From the NCBI RefSeq assembly GCF_001644025.1, contig NZ_LUUK01000220.1, positions 1-34,078 on the forward strand: DNA of 34,078 nucleotides, in the 5' to 3' direction. The position numbers were made by a program, and so were the translations under genes. Origin of the DNA: Methylomonas koyamae (lineage in GTDB: Bacteria > Pseudomonadota > Gammaproteobacteria > Methylococcales > Methylomonadaceae). This document shows, one piece after another, positions 1 through 7,854 of the stretch (its first letter is position 1; each line of letters starts with the position of its first letter). A model generated the notes under the pieces. That model did not search any database, was not told the DNA's origin, and saw nothing but the letters and a program-made list of their open reading frames with translations.

Positions 1-14
1 TGTTAAAGGACCGC

Positions 15-215
15 TTACAAAATAGCCGCTGCGTGTCGGTAGCTATACACGTCATACAGCGCACGTACTTCGCCGCTAATATATCGGTCAACATCTGCCG
101 GGTTGTCGGCATTAAGGCCGGGATAGAGCATTACATCATCCGAATCGTTCGCGTCGAATTCTTGTTCTTCAAGTTCGTTTTCGTTATCCAATTCTGGATC
201 TTGTCCGTTTTCCAT
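15..215 (-). CDS. Small acidic hypothetical protein (66 aa)
   Basis: I do not recognise this family. The 66-residue product is strongly acidic in its first 30 residues (many D, E and N) and ends in a more ordinary, tyrosine- and alanine-containing stretch. The ATG at 215 has no Shine-Dalgarno sequence of its own. A perfect AGGAGG (242-247) instead sits 7 nt before another ATG at 234, which opens a 16-codon reading frame (184-234) in a different frame that overlaps the start of this one. Expression might therefore depend on coupling to that mini-ORF, or the short frame might be the true product. It lies about 515 bp downstream of the short tniQ on the same strand, so it is likely element cargo. 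Its composition looks protein-like, but existence and start are uncertain. Confidence 0.4.
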   Translation of the reverse strand: MENGQDPELDNENELEEQEFDANDSDDVMLYPGLNADNPADVDRYISGEVRALYDVYSYRHAAAIL

Positions 216-730
216 ATAGAGTATTGTTAGCCATTGCTTTGCCTCCTAGTGAGGCTGGTTTTGGTTAGGCAAGCTTTCCGGGTGCCTCCGGTAAGCTTGC
301 CGCCCTTTTCTCATGTTAGAGATGGTTACTAGTTTCCAACCGTCAGTTTTTGCCGGTCTATCAACCTTCGATCAATTTTTGTTGTGTACATAGACCCTAG
401 TTATCGCCCCAATCACATCTAAAAACTGATTGCATAATTGAAAGCGCGAGCTATTCCCCCCTTGTGAGGTTTTTGTGCCCAACCAGCCGACGGACCTGTT
501 AACTGGGTTATAAAAGATGTAAATAACCGGGGATTTCGATCAAAAAGGCCGGAATTTGGCTAGGTAAATAGCCTCTCAACTTAAAACCTACATCGACCCG
601 CGACCTATTCCCCCTAATTTTCCCAACCCTTCACACATTCGTTTCAATGTCATGGGCAAATTGCCAATGTAGACTGATACACGCCTATTTCCGGTCATTG
701 TTGGTCTTGGCAGAGTACTGAATAAGTGCT
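216..730. other. Intergenic region downstream of the tniQ genes
   Basis: No convincing gene is seen in these 515 bp. The region holds the long hairpin at 268-301, a small stem GCCTC-ctagt-GAGGC (241-255) overlapping the AGGAGG used upstream of position 234, a GGCTA/TAGCC hairpin at 558-573 and a palindrome GGCAAATTGCC at 655-665. No CRISPR-like array and no tandem TnsB-type repeats were seen. Confidence 0.5.
268..301. other. Strong inverted repeat (hairpin) in the intergenic region
   Basis: GGCAAGCTT (268-276) pairs perfectly with AAGCTTGCC (293-301), and an inner CCGG (278-281) pairs with CCGG (288-291) across one T-T mismatch, leaving a 6-nt loop. On the plus strand it is followed by CGCCCTTTTC, a poor terminator tail. 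On the minus strand no T tract follows, so a role as terminator of the tns operon is possible but not shown. It could also structure the leader of the small ORFs at 15-234. Confidence 0.45.
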
Positions 731-1393
731 TTACCGACTTGCTAGCCGAGCCATCAGCCCCTGAATATATTGATCTACAGCAGATGGATTTACTTCCCGT
801 CTCAATTTAAACTGGAAACTAAACGGCAATTCTTCAAAGCTCGCAAATGCCGATGTATTGGAGATATAAATCCCATTTCGCGTTGCGTATCCCATTTCCA
901 TGGATTTAATCGGTGTTTCGCAATGGCATCGCCAATCAGATTTAATCGTACGCCATGAGAAGCGCCTAAAACACTTTGGACAACTACTGATTAAGTTTCG
1001 GCGATGGAGCGGACATACGTCGCCCATCATATGCTCAAATACATCATAGTGAAAACCCGACTCACTCAGACACATCGTACAAAATCGGACTGGAATATGA
1101 CCACGCCTGATCCTAAATTTCCGATCCTGATGTCGACCTGCACGAGCCTCCAGGCGAGATCGAATCCACCAAATATTATCCAGTGCCAAGCTACGGCCGA
1201 ACACCGATTGGCTCACCTTTAGCGACTCATCGAATTCTCGTTCCAGTCCCAGTGATAATCTACATACCCACTTACAGACGTCTGCAGGTATGCTATGCCC
1301 GTTAGCCGCATAAAAGCGGTAAACATAACCTAATAGGCTTTCTCCGTGCTTCATCTGTGGGCGAATCGGATAGTCGTCAAAAGGAATCAACAT
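731..1393 (-). CDS. tniQ: Short TniQ-family transposition protein
   Basis: TniQ proteins link a target-recognition module to the AAA+ regulator TnsC in Tn7-like transposition. This 220-residue product has the family zinc-binding pattern: C105-x2-C108, then H121, C127 and H130 (CPLH), C138-x2-C141 and C156-x-C158. The N-terminal region holds the typical GESLLGYVYRFY segment (about 17-28). It is far shorter than TnsD of Tn7 (about 500 aa) and has almost nothing beyond the TniQ core, as in the small TniQ proteins of type V-K CRISPR-associated transposons. Its ATG overlaps the end of the upstream tniQ by 7 nt and is preceded by a GGGGGAAGG purine run, so it is the last gene of the tns operon. Which target module it serves is unknown; no CRISPR array or cas gene is seen in the window. 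Confidence 0.85.
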   Translation of the reverse strand: MLIPFDDYPIRPQMKHGESLLGYVYRFYAANGHSIPADVCKWVCRLSLGLEREFDESLKVSQSVFGRSLALDNIWWIRSRLEARAGRHQDRKFRIRRGHIPVRFCTMCLSESGFHYDVFEHMMGDVCPLHRRNLISSCPKCFRRFSWRTIKSDWRCHCETPIKSMEMGYATRNGIYISNTSAFASFEELPFSFQFKLRREVNPSAVDQYIQGLMARLASR

Positions 1394-3393
1394 CCTTCCC
1401 CCTTCCGAAATTTAGGCGGGGTGTTGAAGAGGGCCTTCTCAAATGGTGCGTTATCCAGACGATGAAACTCAGATGCTGAATTAAAAGCGTTTGGCTTTCC
1501 AACGCTCGCCAGCCCTATGTCTCCAACTTTATTTTCAAGCACAGGATGTGCGGGTAATTGTTCAACATACTGAGAAAGTGCGCTTGTCTTCAACACATCG
1601 GCGCGCCGATAAAGCTTTTGCCTGAGCTTGTCTGCAACGTTGTGGTCGACAGGGAATATTTCCGACGACGCCAACATGTCGACCAGTCTTGCCGAACTGA
1701 GGCCAGACGCTTCGGACAGCTTGGATAACATGACGTAGTCCTGCCTGAACTGGCTAATATGGTCTGGACATATCCGCTTGGCGTTTCGTGAGTCGAGCTG
1801 GTGGTTCAGATAACCTCGATTGACCAACTGATAGGCAAACTCTTCGCTAATCCCCAGGACCTTCGCGGCGTTTGTTACCGTCAACGCCGCCACCTGAGGC
1901 CGCAACTGGTTTAACCACCGGCAAATCTCCGCTTTATCCAGCGATAGATTGCGGAATTGCCGTGGTCGGTCATCGGGTTTCCTGACGATGAGTTGTCCCG
2001 ACACAATGGCTTTAAACACGTGCAAGAACGGCATCTCGATGCTGCCTCGAATTCGATTTTGCAGGGTAGCTGCCAAGAGAACACAATCGTCAGTGGGCGG
2101 TGCCGCACCCCGATTGATTGTGTCGATAAGGGTTTCCAACTCCAGCTTTGAATATTGCCAGGTTGAACAATACCCCTCGCGAGGTGGGATTTCGAATTTA
2201 AAGCATCCGCTCTTTTGCAACTGTAGAAACTGCGCTTTCGTGACCCCCAGAATCTCGGCTGCATCGTGTGCCGTAATCAAGCTTTTCAAATGCGGCAGAA
2301 TCTTTTCCAAATCCGGTCGATAGATCGAGCATTGGGTGTAATTTGACTGGGTAGTTTGATGATGAGCAGCAACGTGTTTATCAGTAATCGCTCGACTCAA
2401 CACCGAAGCGGCTAGATTGTATTGCTTGCAGGCCCGGTTAAACGAAACCCAAGGCTGAACTTTTTTGGCATCATTGCTGAACAGGGTGTGTTTTTTGGTA
2501 ATGTCCCGTATCAAGTTCAATGTGACATATTCTTCGACCACGGTTTTTAGTGGCTCAAACAGAGACTCGGGAAATTCTTTGAAAAACTGCCGGTAAAAAT
2601 ATACCAGACGTTTCTGTTGGATGCCGATATGGCTGGCACGGTTAAAATGAATGGCTTGCAAATAGCGCCAAAATCCCCCGTCGTCGGAAAATAGGGCGTC
2701 AGCACATTGCGTAGCAGTTGCCTGAAACCCGCTAACGTGCTGAAACTGCGGCCTACCGGGTTTGGCTAAATCGTCACCGATCGCCAACCACTTCATCAGA
2801 AATGCGAGCAATTCACTGCGCTGACGCAGCGTTGGCAGCTGTTTGGCCTCGAACCAGTGATTGCCGGCCTCCAGAGCTCCATTCTCCAAAAATTGCTGCA
2901 TTTGAACCACCGACGACGGCGCAATAATGGCTTGCGCACTGGATAATTGCGCCAAACAGTTACAGTGCTTGTCAGGCGCTTTGATAAAGCTTTGTTCCCG
3001 ATAGCACTGCGGACAGACATCGTGTAACCAAACTCGATGGTGAGTACAGGCGGATGCCAATTTAAGCTGCCAGCCAATTCGCCAATAGTGAGCCTCCTGA
3101 AGACAAAGCGGGCAATAACGCAGTCGTGTGGCATTCAGATGAATATTGGGTAGGGTGCAGATCTGAGCAAGGCCATGATCAACGTTTTGAAAACCTGTCC
3201 AATCCGCCTTTAGGAAGGTTTGATATAACTTTGCATAATCGACGGTTTCAACCCCTTTCCCTGCCAACAACCACCGGAAAGACGGATAGGTATTCTTGTC
3301 GGCCAAGCGCATGAGATAGCCGATCGGATTTTCATCGGGATAGCTACTAGTGCGAATCGCTGGACAAACCAAAGTGAGCGGCGTGCCAGTCAT
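1387..3393 (-). CDS. tniQ: TnsD/TniQ-family target-site selection protein (668 aa)
   Basis: The N-terminus carries the TniQ domain: an ENPIGYLMRLA segment (21-31) and a zinc cluster of C94-x2-C97, C116 with H118/H119, C127-x2-C130 and C144-x-C146. Beyond residue 150 is a long extension with several helix-turn-helix-like segments, the clearest at about 373-398, 504-530 and 554-580 (for example NAAKVLGISEEFAYQLVNRG), with a possible further one near 315-345. At 668 aa it is longer than Tn7 TnsD (508 aa). Known: TnsD binds a specific chromosomal att site and recruits TnsC. Inference: the array of HTH segments reads the attachment site, possibly the gyrB 3' end. The start overlaps the tnsC stop as ATGA (4 bp), giving translational coupling. 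The family call is firm; the target is a guess. Confidence 0.85.
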   Translation of the reverse strand: MTGTPLTLVCPAIRTSSYPDENPIGYLMRLADKNTYPSFRWLLAGKGVETVDYAKLYQTFLKADWTGFQNVDHGLAQICTLPNIHLNATRLRYCPLCLQEAHYWRIGWQLKLASACTHHRVWLHDVCPQCYREQSFIKAPDKHCNCLAQLSSAQAIIAPSSVVQMQQFLENGALEAGNHWFEAKQLPTLRQRSELLAFLMKWLAIGDDLAKPGRPQFQHVSGFQATATQCADALFSDDGGFWRYLQAIHFNRASHIGIQQKRLVYFYRQFFKEFPESLFEPLKTVVEEYVTLNLIRDITKKHTLFSNDAKKVQPWVSFNRACKQYNLAASVLSRAITDKHVAAHHQTTQSNYTQCSIYRPDLEKILPHLKSLITAHDAAEILGVTKAQFLQLQKSGCFKFEIPPREGYCSTWQYSKLELETLIDTINRGAAPPTDDCVLLAATLQNRIRGSIEMPFLHVFKAIVSGQLIVRKPDDRPRQFRNLSLDKAEICRWLNQLRPQVAALTVTNAAKVLGISEEFAYQLVNRGYLNHQLDSRNAKRICPDHISQFRQDYVMLSKLSEASGLSSARLVDMLASSEIFPVDHNVADKLRQKLYRRADVLKTSALSQYVEQLPAHPVLENKVGDIGLASVGKPNAFNSASEFHRLDNAPFEKALFNTPPKFRKGEGC

Positions 3394-4364
3394 AGTCGTT
3401 CCCCTTTTTTGGCCTTTGCCAATTCCACGGCCGGGGCTTTGTAAAACACCATGCCACGCTGATCCAATCTTTGACCGAAAAAATCAGTATGAAAGGGATT
3501 CAATTTGCCAACACCTTCAACCCAGATCGATTCGCTAAACGCCGCTTGCAAACAATTGCGGTCAATGCCCGGCAGCTCAAGGTTCACTGCAATCTGATAA
3601 GCGCCTAGCATCAGCTTGATCATATAGTCCATGATGCCATTGGTCGCAAAATGCAATTGCCGCGCAATGCCTTCCTGCTGCAAATCCAGCGGGGTGGGCA
3701 AGCCGAGCGTGGCGTCGATCTTTTTGATGACCCCCAGAAAGTGACTACGACTGGTAGCGCATTCAAGATCGAAAGGCTTCAGGTCGATTCTCCGACTAAA
3801 TCGGCGGCGGAGCTGCTCGTTGGAATCCAGAATGATTTGGGTGCGCTCCAAGCCCATGATCACCGTAGAAATCTGAGCTTTATCGATCAAGGTCTTGAGC
3901 CAGTCGGCCACTTCGGCCGGCGCTCGCTTGTGTCCTCGGTCGATGAAATGCTGCATCTCGTCGAACACGATCAGTTTGACGTCACAAGCCTTGATGAGAT
4001 GCAGAATGCGAGTGGTTTTATCGATGGCCGATCCCCGATGAAACAGCGGATCACCCAAATGGACCAAGATTTCCTCGGCAAGATTTTTGATAGTAGGCAA
4101 TGCCGGAATATCAATGGCCAGTACCGGAATAGTAAGGCGGTCTCCCCGATCAACCGCTGGAAACTCTTTGACCAGCATATCCTTCAAGGTGGTTTTACCG
4201 GTCCCCGCAGGACCGACCAGCCAGTAGTTCTTGGATAGCCTGGTTTGCTGGTTAAATACATAGGCATTCCTAAGCGCCTGATAGGCTTGGTTAAAGCCCG
4301 GATGCTTGATGATCAGGCGTGATAAGTTGGCCCAGGTCTGGTTCAATTCGTTCTGTTCAATCAT
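3390..4364 (-). CDS. tnsC: TnsC/TniB-type AAA+ transposition regulator
   Basis: TnsC polymerises on target DNA with ATP and passes the target signal from TniQ/TnsD to the TnsAB transposase. The 324-residue product has Walker A GPAGTGKT (51-58) and Walker B LIVFDE (131-136), followed by the MQHF segment common in TniB/TnsC proteins; an arginine pair (QLRRRFSRR) lies further on. The start at 4364 is chosen because AAGGGGG lies 6 nt upstream; a longer frame from a TTG at 4391 lacks such a site. It overlaps the tnsB stop by 8 nt and the downstream tniQ by 4 nt, consistent with one polycistronic unit. I see no missing motif or truncation. Confidence 0.93.
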   Translation of the reverse strand: MIEQNELNQTWANLSRLIIKHPGFNQAYQALRNAYVFNQQTRLSKNYWLVGPAGTGKTTLKDMLVKEFPAVDRGDRLTIPVLAIDIPALPTIKNLAEEILVHLGDPLFHRGSAIDKTTRILHLIKACDVKLIVFDEMQHFIDRGHKRAPAEVADWLKTLIDKAQISTVIMGLERTQIILDSNEQLRRRFSRRIDLKPFDLECATSRSHFLGVIKKIDATLGLPTPLDLQQEGIARQLHFATNGIMDYMIKLMLGAYQIAVNLELPGIDRNCLQAAFSESIWVEGVGKLNPFHTDFFGQRLDQRGMVFYKAPAVELAKAKKGERL

Positions 4365-6300
4365 GATCAGCCCCCTTACTATCCACGTCAAAGTCTGGAA
4401 TATCGAGTACTTGATAGTTCTCGTCCGAGGGTTGATTGATTTTTTCCGGCAATGTGTTGGATGAGAATGGCGTTTGTTGCAGTGCCTTGGTATCGTAGCG
4501 AGCCGCTTTTTTACGCTGGCTGAGTTTCTTGCTGTTGTTAGCCATCGCGATGAGCTGACGCAACTTTTCCTTACCGCGCTGGTAAAGGCTCACATCGACA
4601 CGCTCAGCACTAGTTTGGTTAGCGTGCTGACGAATCAATAGATGTTGCGCCAGGGTGAGATTATCGGCGTACTCCGAGTAGGTACAGGGCACGGTGAAAT
4701 AATCGCCCTGGTGCTCATCAAATACCCAAATGGCACCCAAATCTTCAGGGTTGATGCGGATGGTGACCGATCCAACACCGCGCTTGCGCAACACCGCCAG
4801 TTCCGCCGAGTTATACATCAGACCTTTGAATTGCACGCCCTCATGATTCAGCTTCCGGGTTTTCTGAACCGCCAAAATCAAATCCAACTTTTCCTTACTT
4901 TCCGGCAGTATGGGCTCGATGATTTTCAGACCGTCTTGCCAAGCCAGCGCCGGGCTAATACCCAAGCTTCTGTGGGTGGCTTGGCTATAGACATCAATGA
5001 TCCAGACATGGAGCAGCTTTTTAAACTCGGCCAGGGTCATGTTCGCTGAATTTTCGGAGTCATAATCGCCACGCTCGGTAATATTAGAGAACGTGGTTCC
5101 CGCAATTTTGTGGCTCAGTTGCCGGTTAAACGTCCCTAAGAATCGCTCAATAGCGCCTTTGTAATGCGGCTGTTTTTTCGGGCAGTAGATGATTTCGATA
5201 TTCAACTCAGCGCACATCCGTTTCAATTGCTCCGAATGGAATTCCAGACCGTTATCGCAGACCAGTGTGACCATGATGCCGTATGCAAGCCATTGGCTTT
5301 CAACGTCTGGATACTGTTGTGCCACATAGTTTTTGGGCAGGATGGCATGCCGCAGCGCACGCATAACAGCCAGCTCTGACGGTGGCTCAAATCCGATTTC
5401 AAAACCCAGCGGTAAACGCGAATAGCGATCGAGAATGAATGTCACCGTGGGTCGACCAATGGTTAATCCGGTCAGATCATCGATGATCAATAAATCCAAT
5501 GGCGTATGGTCAACTTCCGCCCGCTCCAAGATATATTTGGGTTCCGGGCCTCGACCCGTTACGCGGAAATGCTTGTCGGCGGCTTGCTTGCCTTTTCGAG
5601 CCGCCATGACCAAGTATTCATCATAGGTGCCAATGTAGCGGTAGATGGTTGCTCGGCTGGGAATAGCGAGAGGGATATTTCGGTTGACGTTTAATGCCTT
5701 AATTTTAAGTGCCAATGCCTCATAGACATCATTAACACTATTACCTTCGGGTTTGAGATAGATTTCTTCGATGATCTGTTGAACCAAGTTCTCCAGATCT
5801 TTGATGATTCTGCGTTTATTCTTTGGGCCCTTCTCATAACTCACTAAAGCGGTAATTGAGCGATCTGCTTTTATCCAGCGTTTCCGCCAGCGATATAGAC
5901 TGATTGTTGAAGGAGGAGCACAGTCACCAATCTCATCCGATACTAACTTAATGACTCTGGATAATCCGGAACATGTGGTTGCTTCACCCAATAATTCATC
6001 GGCTTTTTTCAAGTATTTCAGCCGATAATAGACTTGTTGCTGTATCGACTCAGGATAGGAAGATAAGTCCGGCTCAATCCGCTGCTTACTTTCTAGTCCC
6101 ATTGTGATGATCTGCTGACCACCTAATATCAGTTCTCCAGAGCTGATAAAACCTAGCAGCGTGGTTTTGGTATAACTGACTAATGCCAAATCACTTTTCC
6201 GCTCTAGCTGGCATTGACCATCCTCAAGCATGCGGATTAGACGGTACGGCACATTGTTTAAAATCAGGTCCTGTCCGGTATGTAAAGAAGCAAGTTTCAT
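4357..6300 (-). CDS. tnsB: TnsB/TniA-type DDE transposase
   Basis: TnsB binds the transposon ends and carries out 3'-strand transfer with an RNase-H-fold (rve) catalytic core. In the 647-residue form the catalytic triad is visible: D264 (in AEVDHT), D349 (in VCDNGLEFH) and E385 (in KGAIERF), with 35 residues between the second Asp and the Glu, a DD35E pattern. Upstream segments around 100-225 look like the helix-turn-helix DNA-binding region of Mu/TnsB transposases. The ATG at 6300 is preferred because GGAG lies 6 nt upstream; the frame extends without support to 6393. With this start the gene overlaps tnsA by 77 nt, and it runs 8 nt into tnsC. All catalytic residues are present, so it looks active. 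Confidence 0.94.
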   Translation of the reverse strand: MKLASLHTGQDLILNNVPYRLIRMLEDGQCQLERKSDLALVSYTKTTLLGFISSGELILGGQQIITMGLESKQRIEPDLSSYPESIQQQVYYRLKYLKKADELLGEATTCSGLSRVIKLVSDEIGDCAPPSTISLYRWRKRWIKADRSITALVSYEKGPKNKRRIIKDLENLVQQIIEEIYLKPEGNSVNDVYEALALKIKALNVNRNIPLAIPSRATIYRYIGTYDEYLVMAARKGKQAADKHFRVTGRGPEPKYILERAEVDHTPLDLLIIDDLTGLTIGRPTVTFILDRYSRLPLGFEIGFEPPSELAVMRALRHAILPKNYVAQQYPDVESQWLAYGIMVTLVCDNGLEFHSEQLKRMCAELNIEIIYCPKKQPHYKGAIERFLGTFNRQLSHKIAGTTFSNITERGDYDSENSANMTLAEFKKLLHVWIIDVYSQATHRSLGISPALAWQDGLKIIEPILPESKEKLDLILAVQKTRKLNHEGVQFKGLMYNSAELAVLRKRGVGSVTIRINPEDLGAIWVFDEHQGDYFTVPCTYSEYADNLTLAQHLLIRQHANQTSAERVDVSLYQRGKEKLRQLIAMANNSKKLSQRKKAARYDTKALQQTPFSSNTLPEKINQPSDENYQVLDIPDFDVDSKGADHD

Positions 6301-7006
6301 GATGATCTCCAATAGTTGAGGTAAAAAGTGGGCTGGTGTTGTCGAGCGGTTGGTCAAAGTCAAAGCCGATATGCAATTGCGCAATAAGGGCAAAGGCCGT
6401 AGACCGGAACCCCAAAAATCGACTTAAAGCCTCCAAGGTTGGATCAGTTGCTTGTTCCACCCAAGCCTTGGCTTGTTCGGAAATATGAGGGGGAATCTGG
6501 AAACGCAGATACGGTCTTAGAATTGAAAAATTCCGGATTCGATTAGGGAAATTTAGTTCTTCATCCGTCAGAACGATGAAGTGGTAACCCTCATCAGTCA
6601 GAAACCGGTGGGCTGCCTTTAGTCTCTCCAGCACCTTCGGTAAAAACAACTTGGCTAAAGGCTTCACTTCCACATAGCAAATCTCACCGTTACGCAACCT
6701 CAGCTCAAAATCCGGCGTATATCGGAACATTCCCTTTGGTGCTGGGAGGTAGAAGGTTTGCGGCTGCTCTCTATATGCCTTGACCACTGGGGAAAATTCA
6801 AAGTGGTAACAAGCTTTTTGTTCATTCTGTGATTCCCAGGCAATCGAGCGATTAATTTTTGTCGAAGGAACTCCCCCCCGAACCTCGCCACGAGATCGCG
6901 TCACTGGCTCCCTTGCTCGCTCAGCTTTGGGCTGAGGCGTAATAATGAGACGCAAATCTGGCCTCCGACCAGCATTTTGGCGCGGGTCATCAAATTCAAT
7001 AGACAT
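6224..7006 (-). CDS. tnsA: TnsA-type transposon endonuclease
   Basis: TnsA cuts the 5' strands at the transposon ends, so that with TnsB the element moves by cut-and-paste. The 260-residue product shows the PD-(D/E)xK endonuclease pattern: E58 (WESQNE), D99 (YTPDF) and E113-x-K115 (VEVKP), in the order and spacing expected for TnsA, where Tn7 has Q in place of E113. The segment VVKAYREQPQTF before D99 is also typical. The ATG at 7006 has AAGGA at a good distance. Its presence separates this element from Tn5053/Tn402-type (TniABQ) and type V-K elements, which lack TnsA. The C-terminal 25 residues are encoded in DNA shared with the start of tnsB and may be poorly conserved. Confidence 0.92.
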   Translation of the reverse strand: MSIEFDDPRQNAGRRPDLRLIITPQPKAERAREPVTRSRGEVRGGVPSTKINRSIAWESQNEQKACYHFEFSPVVKAYREQPQTFYLPAPKGMFRYTPDFELRLRNGEICYVEVKPLAKLFLPKVLERLKAAHRFLTDEGYHFIVLTDEELNFPNRIRNFSILRPYLRFQIPPHISEQAKAWVEQATDPTLEALSRFLGFRSTAFALIAQLHIGFDFDQPLDNTSPLFTSTIGDHHETCFFTYRTGPDFKQCAVPSNPHA

Positions 7007-7040
7007 AACGATTCCTTACCGCATTAGATGCGGCAAATCC

Positions 7041-7058
7041 TCACAACTTAAGCTGTGA
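7041..7058. promoter_or_regulatory. Operator-like palindrome upstream of tnsA
   Basis: TCACAaCTTAAGcTGTGA is an 18-bp near-perfect palindrome (one mismatched pair) 35 bp upstream of the tnsA start codon. A smaller hairpin, CCGCAT-tag-ATGCGG (7019-7033), lies between it and the gene. Position and symmetry fit a repressor site; the binding protein is not known. Confidence 0.35.
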
Positions 7059-7070
7059 TGTTGAATACGC

Positions 7071-7087
7071 CTGTTTTTGGGCAAAAG
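7071..7087. promoter_or_regulatory. Motif shared by the tnsA and XRE upstream regions (copy 1)
   Basis: CTGTTTTTGGGCAAAAG lies about 65 bp upstream of the tnsA start. The same sequence, one base shorter, recurs at 7785-7800 upstream of the XRE gene in the same orientation. This suggests a common regulator, most simply the XRE protein itself, or alternatively transposase binding. Confidence 0.4.
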
Positions 7088-7095
7088 AATGCCTA

Positions 7096-7117
7096 TATCG
7101 AGTAGTAAAACTCGATA
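7096..7117. promoter_or_regulatory. Inverted repeat upstream of tnsA
   Basis: TATCGAGT (7096-7103) and ACTCGATA (7110-7117) are perfect 8-bp arms with a 6-nt spacer, about 90 bp upstream of tnsA in the gap between tnsA and the XRE gene. The form fits a dimeric regulator's operator or a short hairpin. Confidence 0.4.
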
Positions 7118-7247
7118 ATCAACAGGGATTTAGAAGATGAAGGGGCTTGACGCTGATGGGAACTTTGATGATACTGAAGTCGCCAAACGTAGGTATCAAT
7201 CAATGATTCTTACACCAGCGGGGCAAGCCGCAAGGTTTGTCCCGTTT

Positions 7248-7670
7248 TTACATGTGAACCTCCCGATTTTTTCGACGCCTTATTTTCTGAACCGGATATT
7301 CTGGTTGAGCCGCCAAGGTCTCTTTCAATAAGATGAATTCTCGGATCATCCGTACTTGAAATGGGGATAGGTCTAGCTGATGCTTCCTCAGATCGCTGAA
7401 TAACCAATAAACGTCCAGCGGTACTTCTTTTTCGATAATAAACTTTCGATTAGAAGCATCAGCCGCTTCAACTAGCTGTCCGTGTTCATCCGCTGATAAA
7501 TTAAGAACTTTCGCCAAACGATCGATAAACGCTTGGGGAGGAGGGCCTTTTCTCCCCGTTTCTAAAGACGATATGTAAGTTTGCTCATAGCCGATCAAGT
7601 CAGAGAGCTCTGACTGGCAGATGCCTCTGGAGGCTCTGATAGCTTGTAGCAGATGAGAAAATGGACTCAC
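7248..7670 (-). CDS. XRE-family helix-turn-helix regulator
   Basis: The 140-residue product has an N-terminal Cro/C1-type HTH (about 8-65), with QSELSDLIGYEQTYISSLE as the recognition region and the usual following helices. The C-terminal 70 residues have no recognisable domain and end in a basic tail (KIRRRKNREVHM). The start is a GTG at 7670 without a clear Shine-Dalgarno site. It is transcribed toward tnsA from a gap downstream of hsdR. Because its upstream region and that of tnsA share a 16-17 bp motif, I infer that it regulates the transposition operon and itself; control of the hsd genes is the alternative. XRE-type regulators are common in mobile elements. Confidence 0.85.
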   Translation of the reverse strand: MSPFSHLLQAIRASRGICQSELSDLIGYEQTYISSLETGRKGPPPQAFIDRLAKVLNLSADEHGQLVEAADASNRKFIIEKEVPLDVYWLFSDLRKHQLDLSPFQVRMIREFILLKETLAAQPEYPVQKIRRRKNREVHM

Positions 7671-7784
7671 TTTTATAAAAAGGCATTAGAGAAATTAATA
7701 CTGATAACGATGATACTCTAAGCTCAAAAAATATCAAATCATTGAAAATTAAGGAAAAAATAACGTACTTATCGTTGTAAGTGA

Positions 7785-7800
7785 CTGTTTTTGGCAAAAT
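7785..7800. promoter_or_regulatory. Motif shared by the tnsA and XRE upstream regions (copy 2)
   Basis: CTGTTTTTGGCAAAAT lies about 115 bp upstream of the XRE GTG start and matches the copy at 7071-7087 apart from one inserted G. Just beside it, at 7764-7783, the sequence contains ACTTA-tcgttg-TAAGT, a second small inverted repeat. Confidence 0.4.
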
Positions 7801-7812
7801 ATTCGCGATATC

Positions 7813-7854
7813 TAGCTTAATTTTTCACGGCAAAATGCCAAAAAAATTTAGCTA
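7813..7854. other. AT-rich inverted repeat overlapping the hsdR stop codon
   Basis: TAGCTTAATTTTT (7813-7825) is complementary, with one mismatch, to the sequence ending at 7854, and encloses a core hairpin GGCA-aaa-TGCC (7829-7839). It overlaps the hsdR TAG. The stem could end hsd transcripts, though neither strand has a proper T tract after the GC core. Confidence 0.4.

Noticed and set aside
1-5. TGT at the very first base as a transposon left end
   Set aside because: No tandem repeats like those at 17275-17328 follow it, and a TGT by chance is common.
230-301. Cyclic-di-GMP riboswitch upstream of the acidic gene
   Set aside because: A GGCAAAGC-like piece is present, but the rest of the conserved core is missing.
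421-460. CATAATTG-containing stretch resembling the 21-bp repeats
   Set aside because: Only about 8 bp match and there is no second copy, so a TnsB site is not supported.
584-700. Minus-strand 36-aa frame left of the short tniQ
   Set aside because: No ribosome site and no protein-like composition; probably chance.
731-7006. CRISPR-associated transposon
   Set aside because: No repeat array, spacer series or cas gene is present in the window.
7137-7331. Plus-strand frame of 64 aa starting in the tnsA-XRE gap
   Set aside because: Most of it is antisense to the XRE gene, no family resemblance, and no good ribosome site.
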